Shown: positions 1-9,238, numbered from the stretch's first letter. The stretch is 53,097 bases of DNA from VAZQ01 sp035293945 (GCA_035293945.1 DATGLV010000023.1:1-53097), one strand, 5' to 3'. Made by a program: numbers and translations. The notes: generated by a model from the sequence alone, not told the origin.

Positions 1-34
1 CGTAACCTCAAAACAAGAACTCAAGGAACGCATC

Positions 35-109
35 ATGGCTGGTATAAAGCTCGCCAACCGCCACCCCGTCATCCACACTTGGTCCTATAAGCTCGCGGAT
101 GTCGCCTGA
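35..109 (+). other. 24-codon ORF in frame with the rhodanese-like gene
   Basis: An ATG with an AGGA Shine-Dalgarno-like stretch about 7 bases upstream opens a 24-codon frame that stops at TGA (107-109). The frame past this stop continues without another stop for 17 codons into the rhodanese-like gene at 161. It could be a small leader peptide, or the original start of a longer gene now cut by a nonsense codon. The peptide is not one I recognise. There is no sign of a selenocysteine insertion element. Whether it is translated is unknown. Confidence 0.3.
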
Positions 110-160
110 TATGATTCGAACTTCGGAAACGATGACCTAGATGGCGGGATCACGACGGCC

Positions 161-664
161 ATGCATCTCTCCTGGCCGCGGGCGCGTCAGGTCCCTTCCT
201 TGCCGCAGCTCAGGGAGATCACGCCGCCCGAGCTTGCGCTGGCGCTCGCCAACCAGACGATCCAGATCATCGATCTGCGCACCTGCATGGCGTTTCGCCA
301 AGCCCATATCGCTGAAGCCAAATGGTCCATCCGCCCGCGCGCCGCAACAATCATCGATCACGGCAAGCAAATCGCGCTGATAGCGGATAAGCCGGAGATC
401 GCCGCACTCGCCGCGATCGATTTGCAAGAGGCCGGCGCGAGAGACATCCGCCTGGTTTGCGGCGGCGCAGCGGATTGGCGCGCCGCTGGTTTTTCAATCA
501 GCGCGACGCCGAATGATCCCAACGATGCCGACGCAATCGATTTTCTGTTCTTCGCTCATGCGCGCCACGATGGCGATGCGGAGGCGGCGCGGCAATATCT
601 TGCCTGGGAGACCGGGCTCATCGACCAGCTCGACGCGCAGGAGCGCGGAAGCTTTCGGCTGTAG
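161..664 (+). CDS. rhodanese-like domain protein lacking the catalytic cysteine
   Basis: The 167-residue protein shows one rhodanese fold: ITPPELALAL near residue 19, the IIDLR strand near 36, and the GGAADWRAAG ending near 108, which matches the usual GGWxAWxxAG. Active rhodaneses carry a cysteine at the start of the loop after the central strand (LYCxxGxRS). Here that stretch reads IALIADKPEIAA, so the cysteine is replaced and sulfur transfer by the normal mechanism is unlikely. About 45 residues of unknown role follow the domain. It faces a cysteine-dioxygenase-like cupin convergently, which hints at sulfur metabolism. The start is uncertain because of the in-frame stop just upstream (107-109). 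It may be a degraded gene or a regulatory pseudo-rhodanese. Confidence 0.6.
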   Translation: MHLSWPRARQVPSLPQLREITPPELALALANQTIQIIDLRTCMAFRQAHIAEAKWSIRPRAATIIDHGKQIALIADKPEIAALAAIDLQEAGARDIRLVCGGAADWRAAGFSISATPNDPNDADAIDFLFFAHARHDGDAEAARQYLAWETGLIDQLDAQERGSFRL

Positions 665-688
665 CGCTTGCCATTCAACAAGCTGCCA

Positions 689-805
689 CCTCATCCTGAG
701 GAGCATCGCGCCTTCGCGATGCGTCTCGAAGGATGGATACAGGCTTTGACGGTGTGGCCATCCTTCGAGACGGCCGGCGAAAGGGCCGGCATCCTCAGGA
801 TGAGG
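689..805. repeat. dispersed palindromic repeat (Hyphomicrobiales type)
   Basis: Nested inverted repeats fill the gap between two convergent genes. The outer arms are CCTCATCCTGAGGA at 689-702 and its complement at 792-805. The inner arms are GTCTCGAAGGATGG at 723-736 and its complement at 758-771. There is also a small hairpin, CATCGCG/CGCGATG, at 704-721. I recognise this as a common intergenic repeat of Bradyrhizobium-like genomes. It may also end transcription in both directions. Confidence 0.8.
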
Positions 806-820
806 TCCAGCGTTGAGCAG

Positions 821-1348
821 CTATTTTGCCGCGACGGACTGCAGCGCCTTGATATTGGAGCGCTTGACGTGATCGAGGTTCTGTCCCTCGATACGGATCA
901 GCTTGACCGGGGCATCGCGCCGAGGCGAATGCACGTCGGCAATGTCATAGAAGTGGGCATCGCCCGGCTTCATCACGTAGGTGGACACTGGCTCGACCAG
1001 CGAAGGCTTGCCGCCCTCGCCTCTTTCGACGATCCTCCAATCGGTCATTTCCGTCGTGCCGGCCGCCTGCCCGTAAATCGCCCAGCTCGAGCCATGATCG
1101 TGCGGCGAGCCGTTGGCCGGGCCATCGTAGACATGCCCGCAGATACAGAAGCCGAGCTCGGGATCCTCATAGAGGATTTCGCGCGGATCGGCCTTGGGCG
1201 CCCGATCCTTGAGATGGGCGGCAAGGAAGGCCGGATCAGCCAGCGCGCGCTGCACGTGCTCGCACACCTTGCGCCGACCTGTCGACCCCGGATCAGCTTT
1301 GAGGGTTGCGCGGATGTCGGCGGCGAATTGCTGCAACGTATAGGTCAT
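821..1348 (-). CDS. cysteine dioxygenase-like cupin
   Basis: This 175-residue protein looks like the small-thiol dioxygenase branch of the cupins. The motif PHDHGSSWAIYG near residue 82 supplies two metal-binding histidines, and GDAHFYDIADVHSP near 129 supplies the second cupin motif. Members of the family use Fe(II) and O2 to oxidise cysteine or related thiols in the cytoplasm; the substrate here is not certain. It lies 68 bases downstream of the amidohydrolase on the same strand and could share its transcript. The rhodanese-like gene ends opposite it. A closely related annotation would be a cupin-domain protein of unknown substrate. Confidence 0.7.
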   Translation of the reverse strand: MTYTLQQFAADIRATLKADPGSTGRRKVCEHVQRALADPAFLAAHLKDRAPKADPREILYEDPELGFCICGHVYDGPANGSPHDHGSSWAIYGQAAGTTEMTDWRIVERGEGGKPSLVEPVSTYVMKPGDAHFYDIADVHSPRRDAPVKLIRIEGQNLDHVKRSNIKALQSVAAK

Positions 1349-1416
1349 CGGGCGCGTTCCTGATTTTCAAGTCTCGAGGCCTGCAGGTTAACGCGCCCGC
1401 GCGTCGTGAGCGAGCC

Positions 1417-2394
1417 CTAACCTGCGATCGGCTCGAAGCCGTAGAGTCGCGCCGGATTGTCGACCAGGATCCTTTTGCGGATCGCCGCATCCGGAACCCA
1501 GGTCGGCAGCAAATTGAGCACGCGCCCGTCATCGTTCGGATAGGGCGGCGCCAGCTCCAGGGGCGATGGCCCACGCCCCGGATGCGGCCAGTTGCTGCCC
1601 CAGACCACCCGGTCGTTATTCGCCGCAACCAGCGCCCGCGCGAGTGGAGCGGCTTCGGGAAAGTCCGGCGGGTGCGTCGAAGGGCGATAAGGTGCCGAGA
1701 TCTTCACATAGGCGTGCCCGGATTTGATGAGATCGACGAGATCGGAGAAGCCCGGCTGGCCTGTTCCGGGCTCGCCCTTGGCGCCGCCAAAGTGATCGAA
1801 GATCACCGGCATCGAGAGGCCCATAATGTCGTCCTTGAGCGCCGAGATCACGGAAAGATGCGTGTTGATCTGGATGTGCCAGTTGCGGCCGGCAAGCTGC
1901 TTTGCGGTGGCAAGAAGGACGCGCCGCGCATTGTCCGGATTACTCTCGCCTGCAGTCTCGAAGTTGAGCCGCACCCCACGCACGCCGGCTTTGGCCATTT
2001 CGTCGATCGCGTCTGCCGAAACCGTTTGGTCGATCACCGCTACACCACGGGCGCGCGAGCCGAGCGTGCGGACGGCATTGACCATGCAGGAATTATCGAT
2101 GCCGTAGACGCTCGGCGTCACCACCACGAGCCGATCGAAATGCAGCGCGTTCTGCAGTGCCAGCAAATCCTCGATCGAAGCTTCCGGCGGCGTATAGAGC
2201 CGCCCGGAAAAGTATGGGAAGTGCACCGGATCGAAGATATGCACGTGACAATCGCACGCCCCACGCGGCACATCAAAGGCGACCGGCGTCTTCACGGTCG
2301 ATGGTGCGGCCGCGAAGCCGGCCCGGCTTTTCAGCACAAGACCTGCGGCGCCGGCGGCGGTGATCCCTGACAGTATCCGACGTCTGGTGAGCAT
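1417..2394 (-). CDS. Tat-exported amidohydrolase (2-pyrone-4,6-dicarboxylate lactonase-like)
   Basis: The protein belongs to the amidohydrolase 2 family of TIM-barrel metal hydrolases. After a twin-arginine signal (LTRRRILSG, then a hydrophobic stretch to about residue 28) come the metal-binding DCHVHIFDP, the VIFDHFGG histidine in the barrel and WGSNWPHP with the late aspartate region. This set resembles 2-pyrone-4,6-dicarboxylate lactonases and related lactone hydrolases. A Tat signal predicts a folded periplasmic enzyme, which is unusual for the lactonases of aromatic catabolism. I chose the ATG at 2394 because a GGAGG sits 5 bases upstream; an in-frame ATG at 2412 would put that site inside the gene. 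Substrate unknown. Confidence 0.75.
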   Translation of the reverse strand: MLTRRRILSGITAAGAAGLVLKSRAGFAAAPSTVKTPVAFDVPRGACDCHVHIFDPVHFPYFSGRLYTPPEASIEDLLALQNALHFDRLVVVTPSVYGIDNSCMVNAVRTLGSRARGVAVIDQTVSADAIDEMAKAGVRGVRLNFETAGESNPDNARRVLLATAKQLAGRNWHIQINTHLSVISALKDDIMGLSMPVIFDHFGGAKGEPGTGQPGFSDLVDLIKSGHAYVKISAPYRPSTHPPDFPEAAPLARALVAANNDRVVWGSNWPHPGRGPSPLELAPPYPNDDGRVLNLLPTWVPDAAIRKRILVDNPARLYGFEPIAG

Positions 2395-2589
2395 GGCTTC
2401 CTCCGGGTTCATGCCGCTCGTCGAGACCGGCCGTGGCGCCGGGACTGCGGCAGCGCCTGGGTTTCGAGATTATCGCAAGCGGAAGGTCTGCGGAAGCGCG
2501 GCGGGTTCTAGCGTTGTCAGCCGGAGACTGTCAGCCTAAGAATTCCCGCACACGGTGATCATCGATAAGGGCACACGGAGAGGCGAGGA

Positions 2590-3480
2590 ATGAGCTACCA
2601 GGACCTGATCTATGCGGTCGACGCAGGCATCGCGACCATCACGCTCAATCGCCCGGCGCGCATGAATGCGCTCTCGCCGAACCTCGAGGAAGAATTGCAT
2701 CGTGCGTTCGACGAAGCCGATGCTGACAGTGCCGTGCGGGTGATCATCCTGACCGGTAGCGGCAAGGCCTTCTGCGCCGGGTTCGATCAGGGAGCCAACA
2801 AATCCGGCCGCCGCAACTCAGACCCTGCGGACAAGTCGATCGCCGAATATCTCGAATATTGCCATCGCCGGCACGGCAAGCGCGTTGCCGATTGGGCGCA
2901 TATGTGGCGGCTGGGCAAGCCCATTATCGCCGCCGTCAACGGCTGGGCGATGGGGGCAGGCTTCTGGTATCAGCTCGCCGCCGACATCACCATCGCGTCC
3001 GATCAGGCGGTGTTCGCGCAGCCGGAAGTTCGGCACATTTCCGCCTCGAGCTACCTGTTCACCGCGCTGTGCGGCTGGAAGGCCGCCAACCGATGGGCGC
3101 TCACCGGCGATCACTTCGATGCGCAGGAGGCGCTGCGCATCGGCATGGTCAACGAGGTGGTGCCACACGCAGATCTTATGGACGCCGCGCACGCCTTGGC
3201 GCGCCGCATCGCGCTGGTGCCCGAGCCCGCCGTGCGCCTCAACAAGGCGATCGCCATGCAGGGCATCCAGGCCGGCGGGCTTTATTCTGCGCTCTTGCTG
3301 GAAGGCACGCTGGGGACGCTTGCCCAGGCATCGCACAACGAGTTTCGCGAGAAGCTGTTCGAGGTGCATCGCACGCAGGGCGTCAAGGCTTATCTCGAGA
3401 TGCGCGATGGTCCGTTTCAACCCGAGCCGATGGGGCCGCGCTCCAAGAAGGCGCGGGCTTCCTCTTCGAAAATGCCTTGA
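2590..3480 (+). CDS. enoyl-CoA hydratase/isomerase family protein
   Basis: A 296-residue crotonase-fold protein. Visible family marks are the N-terminal ITLNRPARMNALS, the oxyanion-hole strand AFCAGFDQG near residue 60, and GWAMGAGF near 120, which supplies the second oxyanion glycines. Crotonases hydrate, isomerise or cleave acyl-CoA thioesters in the cytoplasm. The usual hydratase glutamates are not clearly placed: the region after the second oxyanion loop reads FAQPEVRHISAS. The reaction therefore cannot be assigned. The C-terminal tail is lysine- and serine-rich. A GCGAGGA ribosome binding site precedes the ATG. It is transcribed alone, divergent from the amidohydrolase. Confidence 0.85.
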   Translation: MSYQDLIYAVDAGIATITLNRPARMNALSPNLEEELHRAFDEADADSAVRVIILTGSGKAFCAGFDQGANKSGRRNSDPADKSIAEYLEYCHRRHGKRVADWAHMWRLGKPIIAAVNGWAMGAGFWYQLAADITIASDQAVFAQPEVRHISASSYLFTALCGWKAANRWALTGDHFDAQEALRIGMVNEVVPHADLMDAAHALARRIALVPEPAVRLNKAIAMQGIQAGGLYSALLLEGTLGTLAQASHNEFREKLFEVHRTQGVKAYLEMRDGPFQPEPMGPRSKKARASSSKMP

Positions 3481-3770
3481 GTCGGGAGGACCATCAGGCC
3501 GCACCGCCGAATTCTGTTGCGATGCGAGCTTTCCATGCCTTTCCCCCGCGGCAACGGCGGCAAGCATGAAACCCAGAGTAGGCATGCGCGTTCACTTCCT
3601 GCGCAAGTGCTTCCTGCTTGGAGATCATGACCGGTCTGCCCGCGGCCGCAGGCTGCCAAGACAGGCCTCGGTCGTTGTAGCGAAATACCCCGGAGGTCAT
3701 TGAATATCTTCACTCGGCATGGCCTCGCCGAGGTGCTCTTAGGGAGAACTGACCCGAACGGAGCGCAGGG
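3481..3770. other. intergenic region, no gene seen
   Basis: These 290 bases lie between the crotonase and the P-type ATPase. Short open frames on both strands have no recognisable product and no convincing ribosome binding site. The region presumably holds the ATPase promoter, but I could not identify one. Confidence 0.4.
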
Positions 3771-6521
3771 ATGAGCGTAGCAACGGACGCGTACACCAAT
3801 ACCAACGCCGCGGCGTGGCACGCGATATCCGCCGACGAAGTTGTGAAGCAGCTCGCCACCAATAGAGATAAGGGGCTCAGTGCAGCCGAAGCCTCGACCC
3901 GGCTCCAACAATTTGGCCCGAACCGCCTCCCTGAGGGCAAGCAGCGGGGGCCGTTCATGCGATTCCTCTCCCAATTCAACAATATCCTCGTATACGTCCT
4001 GCTCGGCGCCGGCTTCATCAAGCTGATGCTGAATCTGTGGGTCGACGCCGCCATCATCTTCGCCGTGGTCATTCTCAACGCGCTGCTCGGTTTCATCCAG
4101 GAGGGTAAGGCGGAGAAGGCGTTGGATTCGATCCGCAATATGCTCTCCGCCGAGGCCAGGGTCGTTCGAGACGGCGAGCCGCGCATGATTCCCGCCGAGC
4201 GCATCGTTCCAGGAGACGTAGTGGTCCTCGAATCCGGCGATAAAGTTCCTGCAGATCTGCGGCTTGTCGATGCCAAGAACCTGCGCACCGAAGAGGCAGC
4301 ACTCACCGGGGAATCGGTGCCGGCCGACAAAACCACCGATGTGGTGCCTGCGAATGCCACGGTCGGTGACCGGGAAAACATGGCTTTCTCCGGCACGATG
4401 GTCGTATCGGGTCGCGCCGGCTGCGTCGCTGTTGCCACCGGTAGCAATACCGAGCTCGGTCGCATCAATCGGCTGCTCGCCAGCGTCAGTCGACTGGAGA
4501 CTCCGCTCCTGCGCCAGGTCAAACAGTTCGGCTACACCATCACCGCCGCGATTGGCGTGATCAGCGTGTTGATCTTCGCCTATGGAAAATGGGTGGAGGG
4601 AAAGGATTTCGTCGAGCTGTTTCAGGCGGTTGTCGGCATCGCCGTATCGGTCATTCCGGAAGGACTGCCCGCGCTCATCACCATCACGCTCGCGATCGGC
4701 GTCCAACGCATGGCACAGCGCAACGCGATCATTCGACGCTTGCCCGCCGTCGAGACACTCGGATCGGTATCGCGGATATGTTCCGACAAAACCGGCACGC
4801 TGACTTTAATGGAGATGATGGTGGTGTCCGCCGTCACCGCCGAGTCCACATATCAGATCACCGGCGACGGCTATGCGCCCGATGGCGAGGTCCGAAGCGA
4901 CGGAACACCTGCGGGCAAGGACGAGGTGCTCGCGCTCATGGGCCGCGTTTCCGTGCTTTGCAACGATGCCGAGCTCTTCCAGCAGGAAGGGGCATGGAAG
5001 GTGGAAGGCGACCCCACCGAGGGAGCACTTTATCCGTTTGCGAGCAAGCTCGGCGTGGATCGGGCTACTGAGCGGACCATGTGGCGCCAGATCGATGCCA
5101 TCCCCTTCGAATCGGAACACAAATTCATGGCGACGTTCCAAAAATCCGCCACCGGCAAAGAAGCTTTGTTCGTCAAAGGCGCCCCGGAGGTCATTCTCGA
5201 GCACTGCGATCGCCAAGAGACCGCCGACGGTCAGGCCGTATCGCTCGACCGCGTGCATTTCATGCACGCATCGGACCGGCTCGCCGCCCAGGGTGAACGC
5301 GTGCTGGCGCTCGCTTGGCTGGAGGATCCCGGCATCAAGGCCGGCCGGCTCGGCCCGGCCGACCTGCCCATGACCCTCGTCTTGCTTGGTCTGATCGGGC
5401 TTCTCGATCCACCCCGCAAGGAAGCGATCGAGGCCGTCAAGGAATGTCATGAAGGCGGCATCCGGGTCACCATGATTACAGGCGATCACAAAATCACCGC
5501 TGCCGCGATCGCCAAGATGCTCGGTATTGGCGACGGCAAAACGGCGATCACCGGCAGCGAGATCGAGGGCATGAACGCCGCCACGCTGCAGGAACGCGTT
5601 CGCGACGTCGACGTGTTCGCACGTGCGAGTCCCGAGCACAAGCTGCGCCTGGTGAAGGCCATCCAGGCCAACAAGCAGATCGTGGCAATGACCGGCGACG
5701 GCGTGAATGACGCACCCGCACTCAAGAAGGCCGATATCGGGGTGGCCATGGGCATCAAAGGTACCGAGGTCACCAAGGAAGCCGCCGAAATGATACTGGC
5801 CGACGATAACTTCGCCTCCATCACCGCGGCAGTGAAGGAGGGGCGCACAGTCTACAACAACATCGAAAAGGCCATGCTTTTCATGCTGCCGACCAACGTC
5901 GCTCAGGCTTTGGTCATTGCCGTGGCGATCTTCTTTGGCTTCACCATGCCCATCACAGCGCCACAGGTCCTTTGGGTGAACATGATCACCTCTGTCGCCC
6001 TCGGGCTCGTAATCTCTTTCGAGCCGCATGAGATCGACGTGATGAGCAGGCCCCCGCGCGCGGTCAGCCGCCCGATCGTGACTGGATTCGGCATCTGGCG
6101 CATTATTTTTGTCGGCTTAGTATTGCTCGCCTATACGCTGCTGGCGTTCTTCTGGATGGAATCCGACGGCGCGTCGGATGCGCTCGCCCGCACCGTCGCT
6201 GTCAACGCCATCACGATCGGGCAGGTATTCTATCTGCTGAATAGCCGCTATTTATTGGACTCATCCTTCTCCCTGACGGCGCACATGGGAAACAAGTACC
6301 TGCCGCTCGGCATCGGAGCGGTCGTGATCTTTCAACTGCTGTTCACCTATGCACCGCCACTCCAAGCGATGTTTGGTAACGAAGCCGTTCCGCTCTGGGT
6401 TTGGCCCTGGCTGCTGGCGGGTGGTCTAATGTTCTTTGCCGTTGTGGAGGCCGAGAAACTCGTCATCCGCACATTCGGTGCGCTGCGGAAAACCGTAACC
6501 GCGGCGGAAGCCGGAGCGTGA
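3771..6521 (+). CDS. cation-transporting P-type ATPase (P2 type)
   Basis: A 916-residue membrane pump that uses ATP to move a cation, by family probably Ca2+ or a related ion. Domain order is typical: an N-terminal cation-ATPase domain, TM1-2, the actuator loop TGESVPADK, TM3-4 with the P2A-type PEGLPA motif, the phosphorylation site CSDKTGTLT with Asp339, KGAPE in the nucleotide domain, TGDGVNDAPALKKADIGVAMG as the hinge motif, and a C-terminal bundle of six membrane segments. After the phosphorylation site the usual polar TxN is replaced by TLMEM, a local oddity. The length fits bacterial P2A pumps. Ion specificity cannot be read with confidence. It points toward a convergent Na+/phosphate symporter gene. 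Confidence 0.9.
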   Translation: MSVATDAYTNTNAAAWHAISADEVVKQLATNRDKGLSAAEASTRLQQFGPNRLPEGKQRGPFMRFLSQFNNILVYVLLGAGFIKLMLNLWVDAAIIFAVVILNALLGFIQEGKAEKALDSIRNMLSAEARVVRDGEPRMIPAERIVPGDVVVLESGDKVPADLRLVDAKNLRTEEAALTGESVPADKTTDVVPANATVGDRENMAFSGTMVVSGRAGCVAVATGSNTELGRINRLLASVSRLETPLLRQVKQFGYTITAAIGVISVLIFAYGKWVEGKDFVELFQAVVGIAVSVIPEGLPALITITLAIGVQRMAQRNAIIRRLPAVETLGSVSRICSDKTGTLTLMEMMVVSAVTAESTYQITGDGYAPDGEVRSDGTPAGKDEVLALMGRVSVLCNDAELFQQEGAWKVEGDPTEGALYPFASKLGVDRATERTMWRQIDAIPFESEHKFMATFQKSATGKEALFVKGAPEVILEHCDRQETADGQAVSLDRVHFMHASDRLAAQGERVLALAWLEDPGIKAGRLGPADLPMTLVLLGLIGLLDPPRKEAIEAVKECHEGGIRVTMITGDHKITAAAIAKMLGIGDGKTAITGSEIEGMNAATLQERVRDVDVFARASPEHKLRLVKAIQANKQIVAMTGDGVNDAPALKKADIGVAMGIKGTEVTKEAAEMILADDNFASITAAVKEGRTVYNNIEKAMLFMLPTNVAQALVIAVAIFFGFTMPITAPQVLWVNMITSVALGLVISFEPHEIDVMSRPPRAVSRPIVTGFGIWRIIFVGLVLLAYTLLAFFWMESDGASDALARTVAVNAITIGQVFYLLNSRYLLDSSFSLTAHMGNKYLPLGIGAVVIFQLLFTYAPPLQAMFGNEAVPLWVWPWLLAGGLMFFAVVEAEKLVIRTFGALRKTVTAAEAGA

Positions 6522-6524
6522 CGC

Positions 6525-6620
6525 TCGAGCATGATCCCGAAAAGGGAATACCGGCTTTCGGAAAAGGCTTGCCACCAAAGATGATGCAGAGCGGGATGAT
6601 GATTTTGAGGAAAAATTCCC
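6525..6620. repeat. palindromic repeat with GCATGATC/TTTCGGAAAA core
   Basis: Directly after the ATPase stop lies the sequence pattern GAGCATGATCCCGAAAA ... GGCTTTCGGAAAAGG ... AGAGCGGGATGATGA. A related element lies at 44050-44145. It is a frequent intergenic repeat of Hyphomicrobiales genomes, and here it separates two convergent genes. Confidence 0.7.
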
Positions 6621-6625
6621 CCGCT

Positions 6626-8287
6626 CTAATTGCCGCGCCCCACAAGATGAACTGATGAGCGCCAGGCGTGCCACGCCAGCGCCTGCAGGGTTCGCACCGT
6701 ATCGACGCGAACGATCGCCGCGTCGGCAGTCAACGTTCCATTCGCGACCGCCCCAAGCGTCGCGCTGCGATGAATGCGCTGCAGTTTCTCCAGCTCTGTG
6801 GCGCAGCGCTCGAGCTCAACGAGACCCTCATCAGCGCTTAGCCCCACCACACCAGGGGCCGCGGGCGAAGCCGGTAGGGACTTGTCAACATCGGGCGGCA
6901 CTGCGACATCGTCCGCAAGCGAAGCTGCGATTCGCATTGCATTCGCGCAGAGCTCGCCCGCGCGCATATCGTCCGGTCCGCCACGCGTCGCTCTGAAATC
7001 GATTCCATTCGCTGTTTCTGCCAGCCGGGACGCGTGATCGAGCGCGTGCAATGTGCTTGTGAGTCGCCGTTGGTCGGCGTCGGTCTCAGGCGGGCCGGCG
7101 ACATCCGACAGGAAGACCTGCGCTTGGCGCAAGGCGTCCGCCGCCTCGCGCGCGGAAATGGCATCCGTCCGGGCGTGGGCTTCGGCAGCAAGCGCCGCCT
7201 CGACCGAGCCGCACACCGCAGCGAGCGCTTGTGCGATCGTCCGCCGCACCGCTTCCACGGCGACGATCGGCGTCGCCAGCGCAGAGGGATCCAGGAAGCG
7301 CGTGAGCCGCGAGCCGCGTTCGGGCAAGATGCGCTCTACCAGTCGAGTGAACCGCTCGACGAGCGGCAGCAGGACCAAGACGCCGACGACATTGTAGGCG
7401 GTGTGATAAGCGGCCAGCAGCGTCACGCCGTCGATCGCCTTCGAAGCACTAACAAGCAAAGGAGTCACAATGGGAAAGAGCACCAGCGCAATCACGGCCG
7501 CGATCGTTTTGAACAGCACATACGCAATGGCCAACCGCTTGGCAGTGGTGCTCGCGCCGATAGCCGCCAATGCTGAGCTGGTAGCCGTTCCGATGTTCTG
7601 CCCGATGATCAGCGCGAAACCCTGATCAAGCCCGACCGCACCGGCGTGGTAGGCCGACAGCGTCACCGCGATGGCCGCCGTCGATGACTGCATGACCGCG
7701 GTCATCACCAGCCCGACCGCGACCAACACCAGCGCGCCGAGCATCCCGCGCCACCATCCGGCATCCGAACCGGCGAGAACCGCGGGCAGATCCGCCGGGT
7801 GCAACCGCTCGGCCAGCCCACCCATTCCCTGCTGTAGAGTCGTCAGCCCAAAAAGTACCAGCCCAAACCCGGCAAACGCCGCACCCGCTCCGGATACCCG
7901 CCCGCTGGCCAGAAGCTTTATCAGCGCACCGACGAAGATGATCGGCAGCGCGGCCGCCGTAAGCGAGACGCGAACCCCAATGAGTGCGACCAGCCAGCCG
8001 GTACCCGTCGTGCCGACGTTTGCGCCGAAGACGAGGCCGAGCCCTTGCGGAAACGTCAACAAGCCAGCGCTGACAAGGCCGATGGTCGTCATGGTTGTTG
8101 CGCTGGATGATTGGATCAGGAGCGTGACGAGCGCGCCCCAGAAGGACCCGCGCAGCGGTGTCGCTGCTGCCTTGCCGAGCACCGTGCGTAGCGCGGAGCC
8201 GGCCAGCGCCTTCAGGCCCTCCGTCATGATGGTCATGCCGAGGAGAAAAAGACCAACGCCGCCAAGCACCGAGATTGCGGTCGACAT
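6626..8287 (-). CDS. Na+/phosphate symporter family protein with PhoU-like domain
   Basis: This 553-residue protein has the two-repeat Na/Pi-cotransporter membrane domain: GVGLFLLGMTIMTEGL at the start, then QSSSATTMTTIG near residue 60 and QSSTAAIAVTLSA near 205, the paired QSS motifs of the family. The last 200 or so residues are soluble and helical, resembling PhoU. The family imports or exports inorganic phosphate with sodium across the inner membrane. A PPK2 gene follows upstream on the same strand after 48 bases, so the two are likely co-transcribed, with the kinase first. No clear PHO box was found in front of the pair. Confidence 0.88.
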   Translation of the reverse strand: MSTAISVLGGVGLFLLGMTIMTEGLKALAGSALRTVLGKAAATPLRGSFWGALVTLLIQSSSATTMTTIGLVSAGLLTFPQGLGLVFGANVGTTGTGWLVALIGVRVSLTAAALPIIFVGALIKLLASGRVSGAGAAFAGFGLVLFGLTTLQQGMGGLAERLHPADLPAVLAGSDAGWWRGMLGALVLVAVGLVMTAVMQSSTAAIAVTLSAYHAGAVGLDQGFALIIGQNIGTATSSALAAIGASTTAKRLAIAYVLFKTIAAVIALVLFPIVTPLLVSASKAIDGVTLLAAYHTAYNVVGVLVLLPLVERFTRLVERILPERGSRLTRFLDPSALATPIVAVEAVRRTIAQALAAVCGSVEAALAAEAHARTDAISAREAADALRQAQVFLSDVAGPPETDADQRRLTSTLHALDHASRLAETANGIDFRATRGGPDDMRAGELCANAMRIAASLADDVAVPPDVDKSLPASPAAPGVVGLSADEGLVELERCATELEKLQRIHRSATLGAVANGTLTADAAIVRVDTVRTLQALAWHAWRSSVHLVGRGN

Positions 8288-8335
8288 ACGCGCCTACCGA
8301 AGGCTACACACATAAAGCTTGGGGCTCACGGTTCC

Positions 8336-9238
8336 CTAGCTTTCTCCGTTGAGGTCTGCTCGCGCTGCCTGCAATTCCTTCTTCCTCTTCGCGTCCACTG
8401 TCGGATAAGCAAGATCGAGCTTGTCTACCGCCTCAACCACGGCCGCCGCAACAACGAGCCGGGTAAACCATTTGTTGTCAGCCGGCACAACATACCACGG
8501 CGCGCGTTGCGACGCGGTCACCCGAATCGCTTCTTCAAACGCGTGCATGTAGTCGTCCCAAAATCTGCGTTCGTGCACGTCAGCGGTCGAGAATTTCCAA
8601 TGCTTATCAGGCTTGTCGAGGCGGTCCATGAAGCGCTTCTTCTGTTCCTTCCGCGACAGGTTCAGGAAAAACTTGAGAATGATCGTTCCTTGCCGCGTGA
8701 GGTAATCCTCGAAGTGCGCGATATCGAAAAGCCGCTCCTGCCAGATGCGCTTGCTCACGAACTGCGGCGGCAGCTGTTGTCGTTTCAGGATATCCTCGTG
8801 CACACGCACGACGAGGACTTCCTCGTAGTAGGAGCGATTGAAAATTCCGATTCGTCCACGCTCAGGCAAACACTTCATATAGCGCCAGAGAAAATCGTGG
8901 TCGAGATCTTCTGAGGAGGGTTGCTTGAAGGAGAAGACCTGGCAGCCCTGAGGATTTACTCCAGACATTACGTGCTTGATTGTTCCGTCCTTACCGGCTG
9001 CATCCATCGCCTGGAACACGAGGAGCAGCGACCAGCGCTTCTGGGCATAGAGCATGTCCTGCTCCTCTGCGAGCCAGACGATGCCGCGTTGCAGCAGGTC
9101 GGCCGCCTCGCCCTTATCCAACTTCAAGCCGCGCGTGTCTGCTGGATCGAAATCGATGAGCTTGAAATCCTTGCCGTTTGTGATGCGGAACGGGTGGACG
9201 TATTTCTCGATGCGCTCAATGATCTCTTTTCTCGCCAT
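8336..9238 (-). CDS. polyphosphate kinase 2 (PPK2) family protein
   Basis: A 300-residue PPK2 phosphotransferase, which moves phosphate between polyphosphate and nucleotides in the cytoplasm. Visible marks are the Walker A-like FQAMDAAGKDGTIKHVMSG near residue 75, the GRIGIFNRSYYEEVLVVRVH segment (Walker B and lid arginine) near 128, and KFFLNLSRKEQKKR near 188. The length and the single domain fit class I or III enzymes; the class cannot be settled by eye. A GGAG site lies 9 bases before the ATG. Together with the downstream symporter it suggests a unit for phosphate uptake and polyphosphate turnover. Confidence 0.88.
   Translation of the reverse strand: MARKEIIERIEKYVHPFRITNGKDFKLIDFDPADTRGLKLDKGEAADLLQRGIVWLAEEQDMLYAQKRWSLLLVFQAMDAAGKDGTIKHVMSGVNPQGCQVFSFKQPSSEDLDHDFLWRYMKCLPERGRIGIFNRSYYEEVLVVRVHEDILKRQQLPPQFVSKRIWQERLFDIAHFEDYLTRQGTIILKFFLNLSRKEQKKRFMDRLDKPDKHWKFSTADVHERRFWDDYMHAFEEAIRVTASQRAPWYVVPADNKWFTRLVVAAAVVEAVDKLDLAYPTVDAKRKKELQAARADLNGES

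Noticed and set aside
107..109. In-frame TGA as a selenocysteine codon upstream of the rhodanese-like gene
   Set aside because: No hairpin resembling a bacterial SECIS follows the TGA and no selenoprotein family fits the sequence; a leader ORF or nonsense codon is simpler.
3494..3700. 68-codon minus-strand frame before the P-type ATPase
   Set aside because: No recognisable domain and no clear ribosome binding site; treated as a chance frame.
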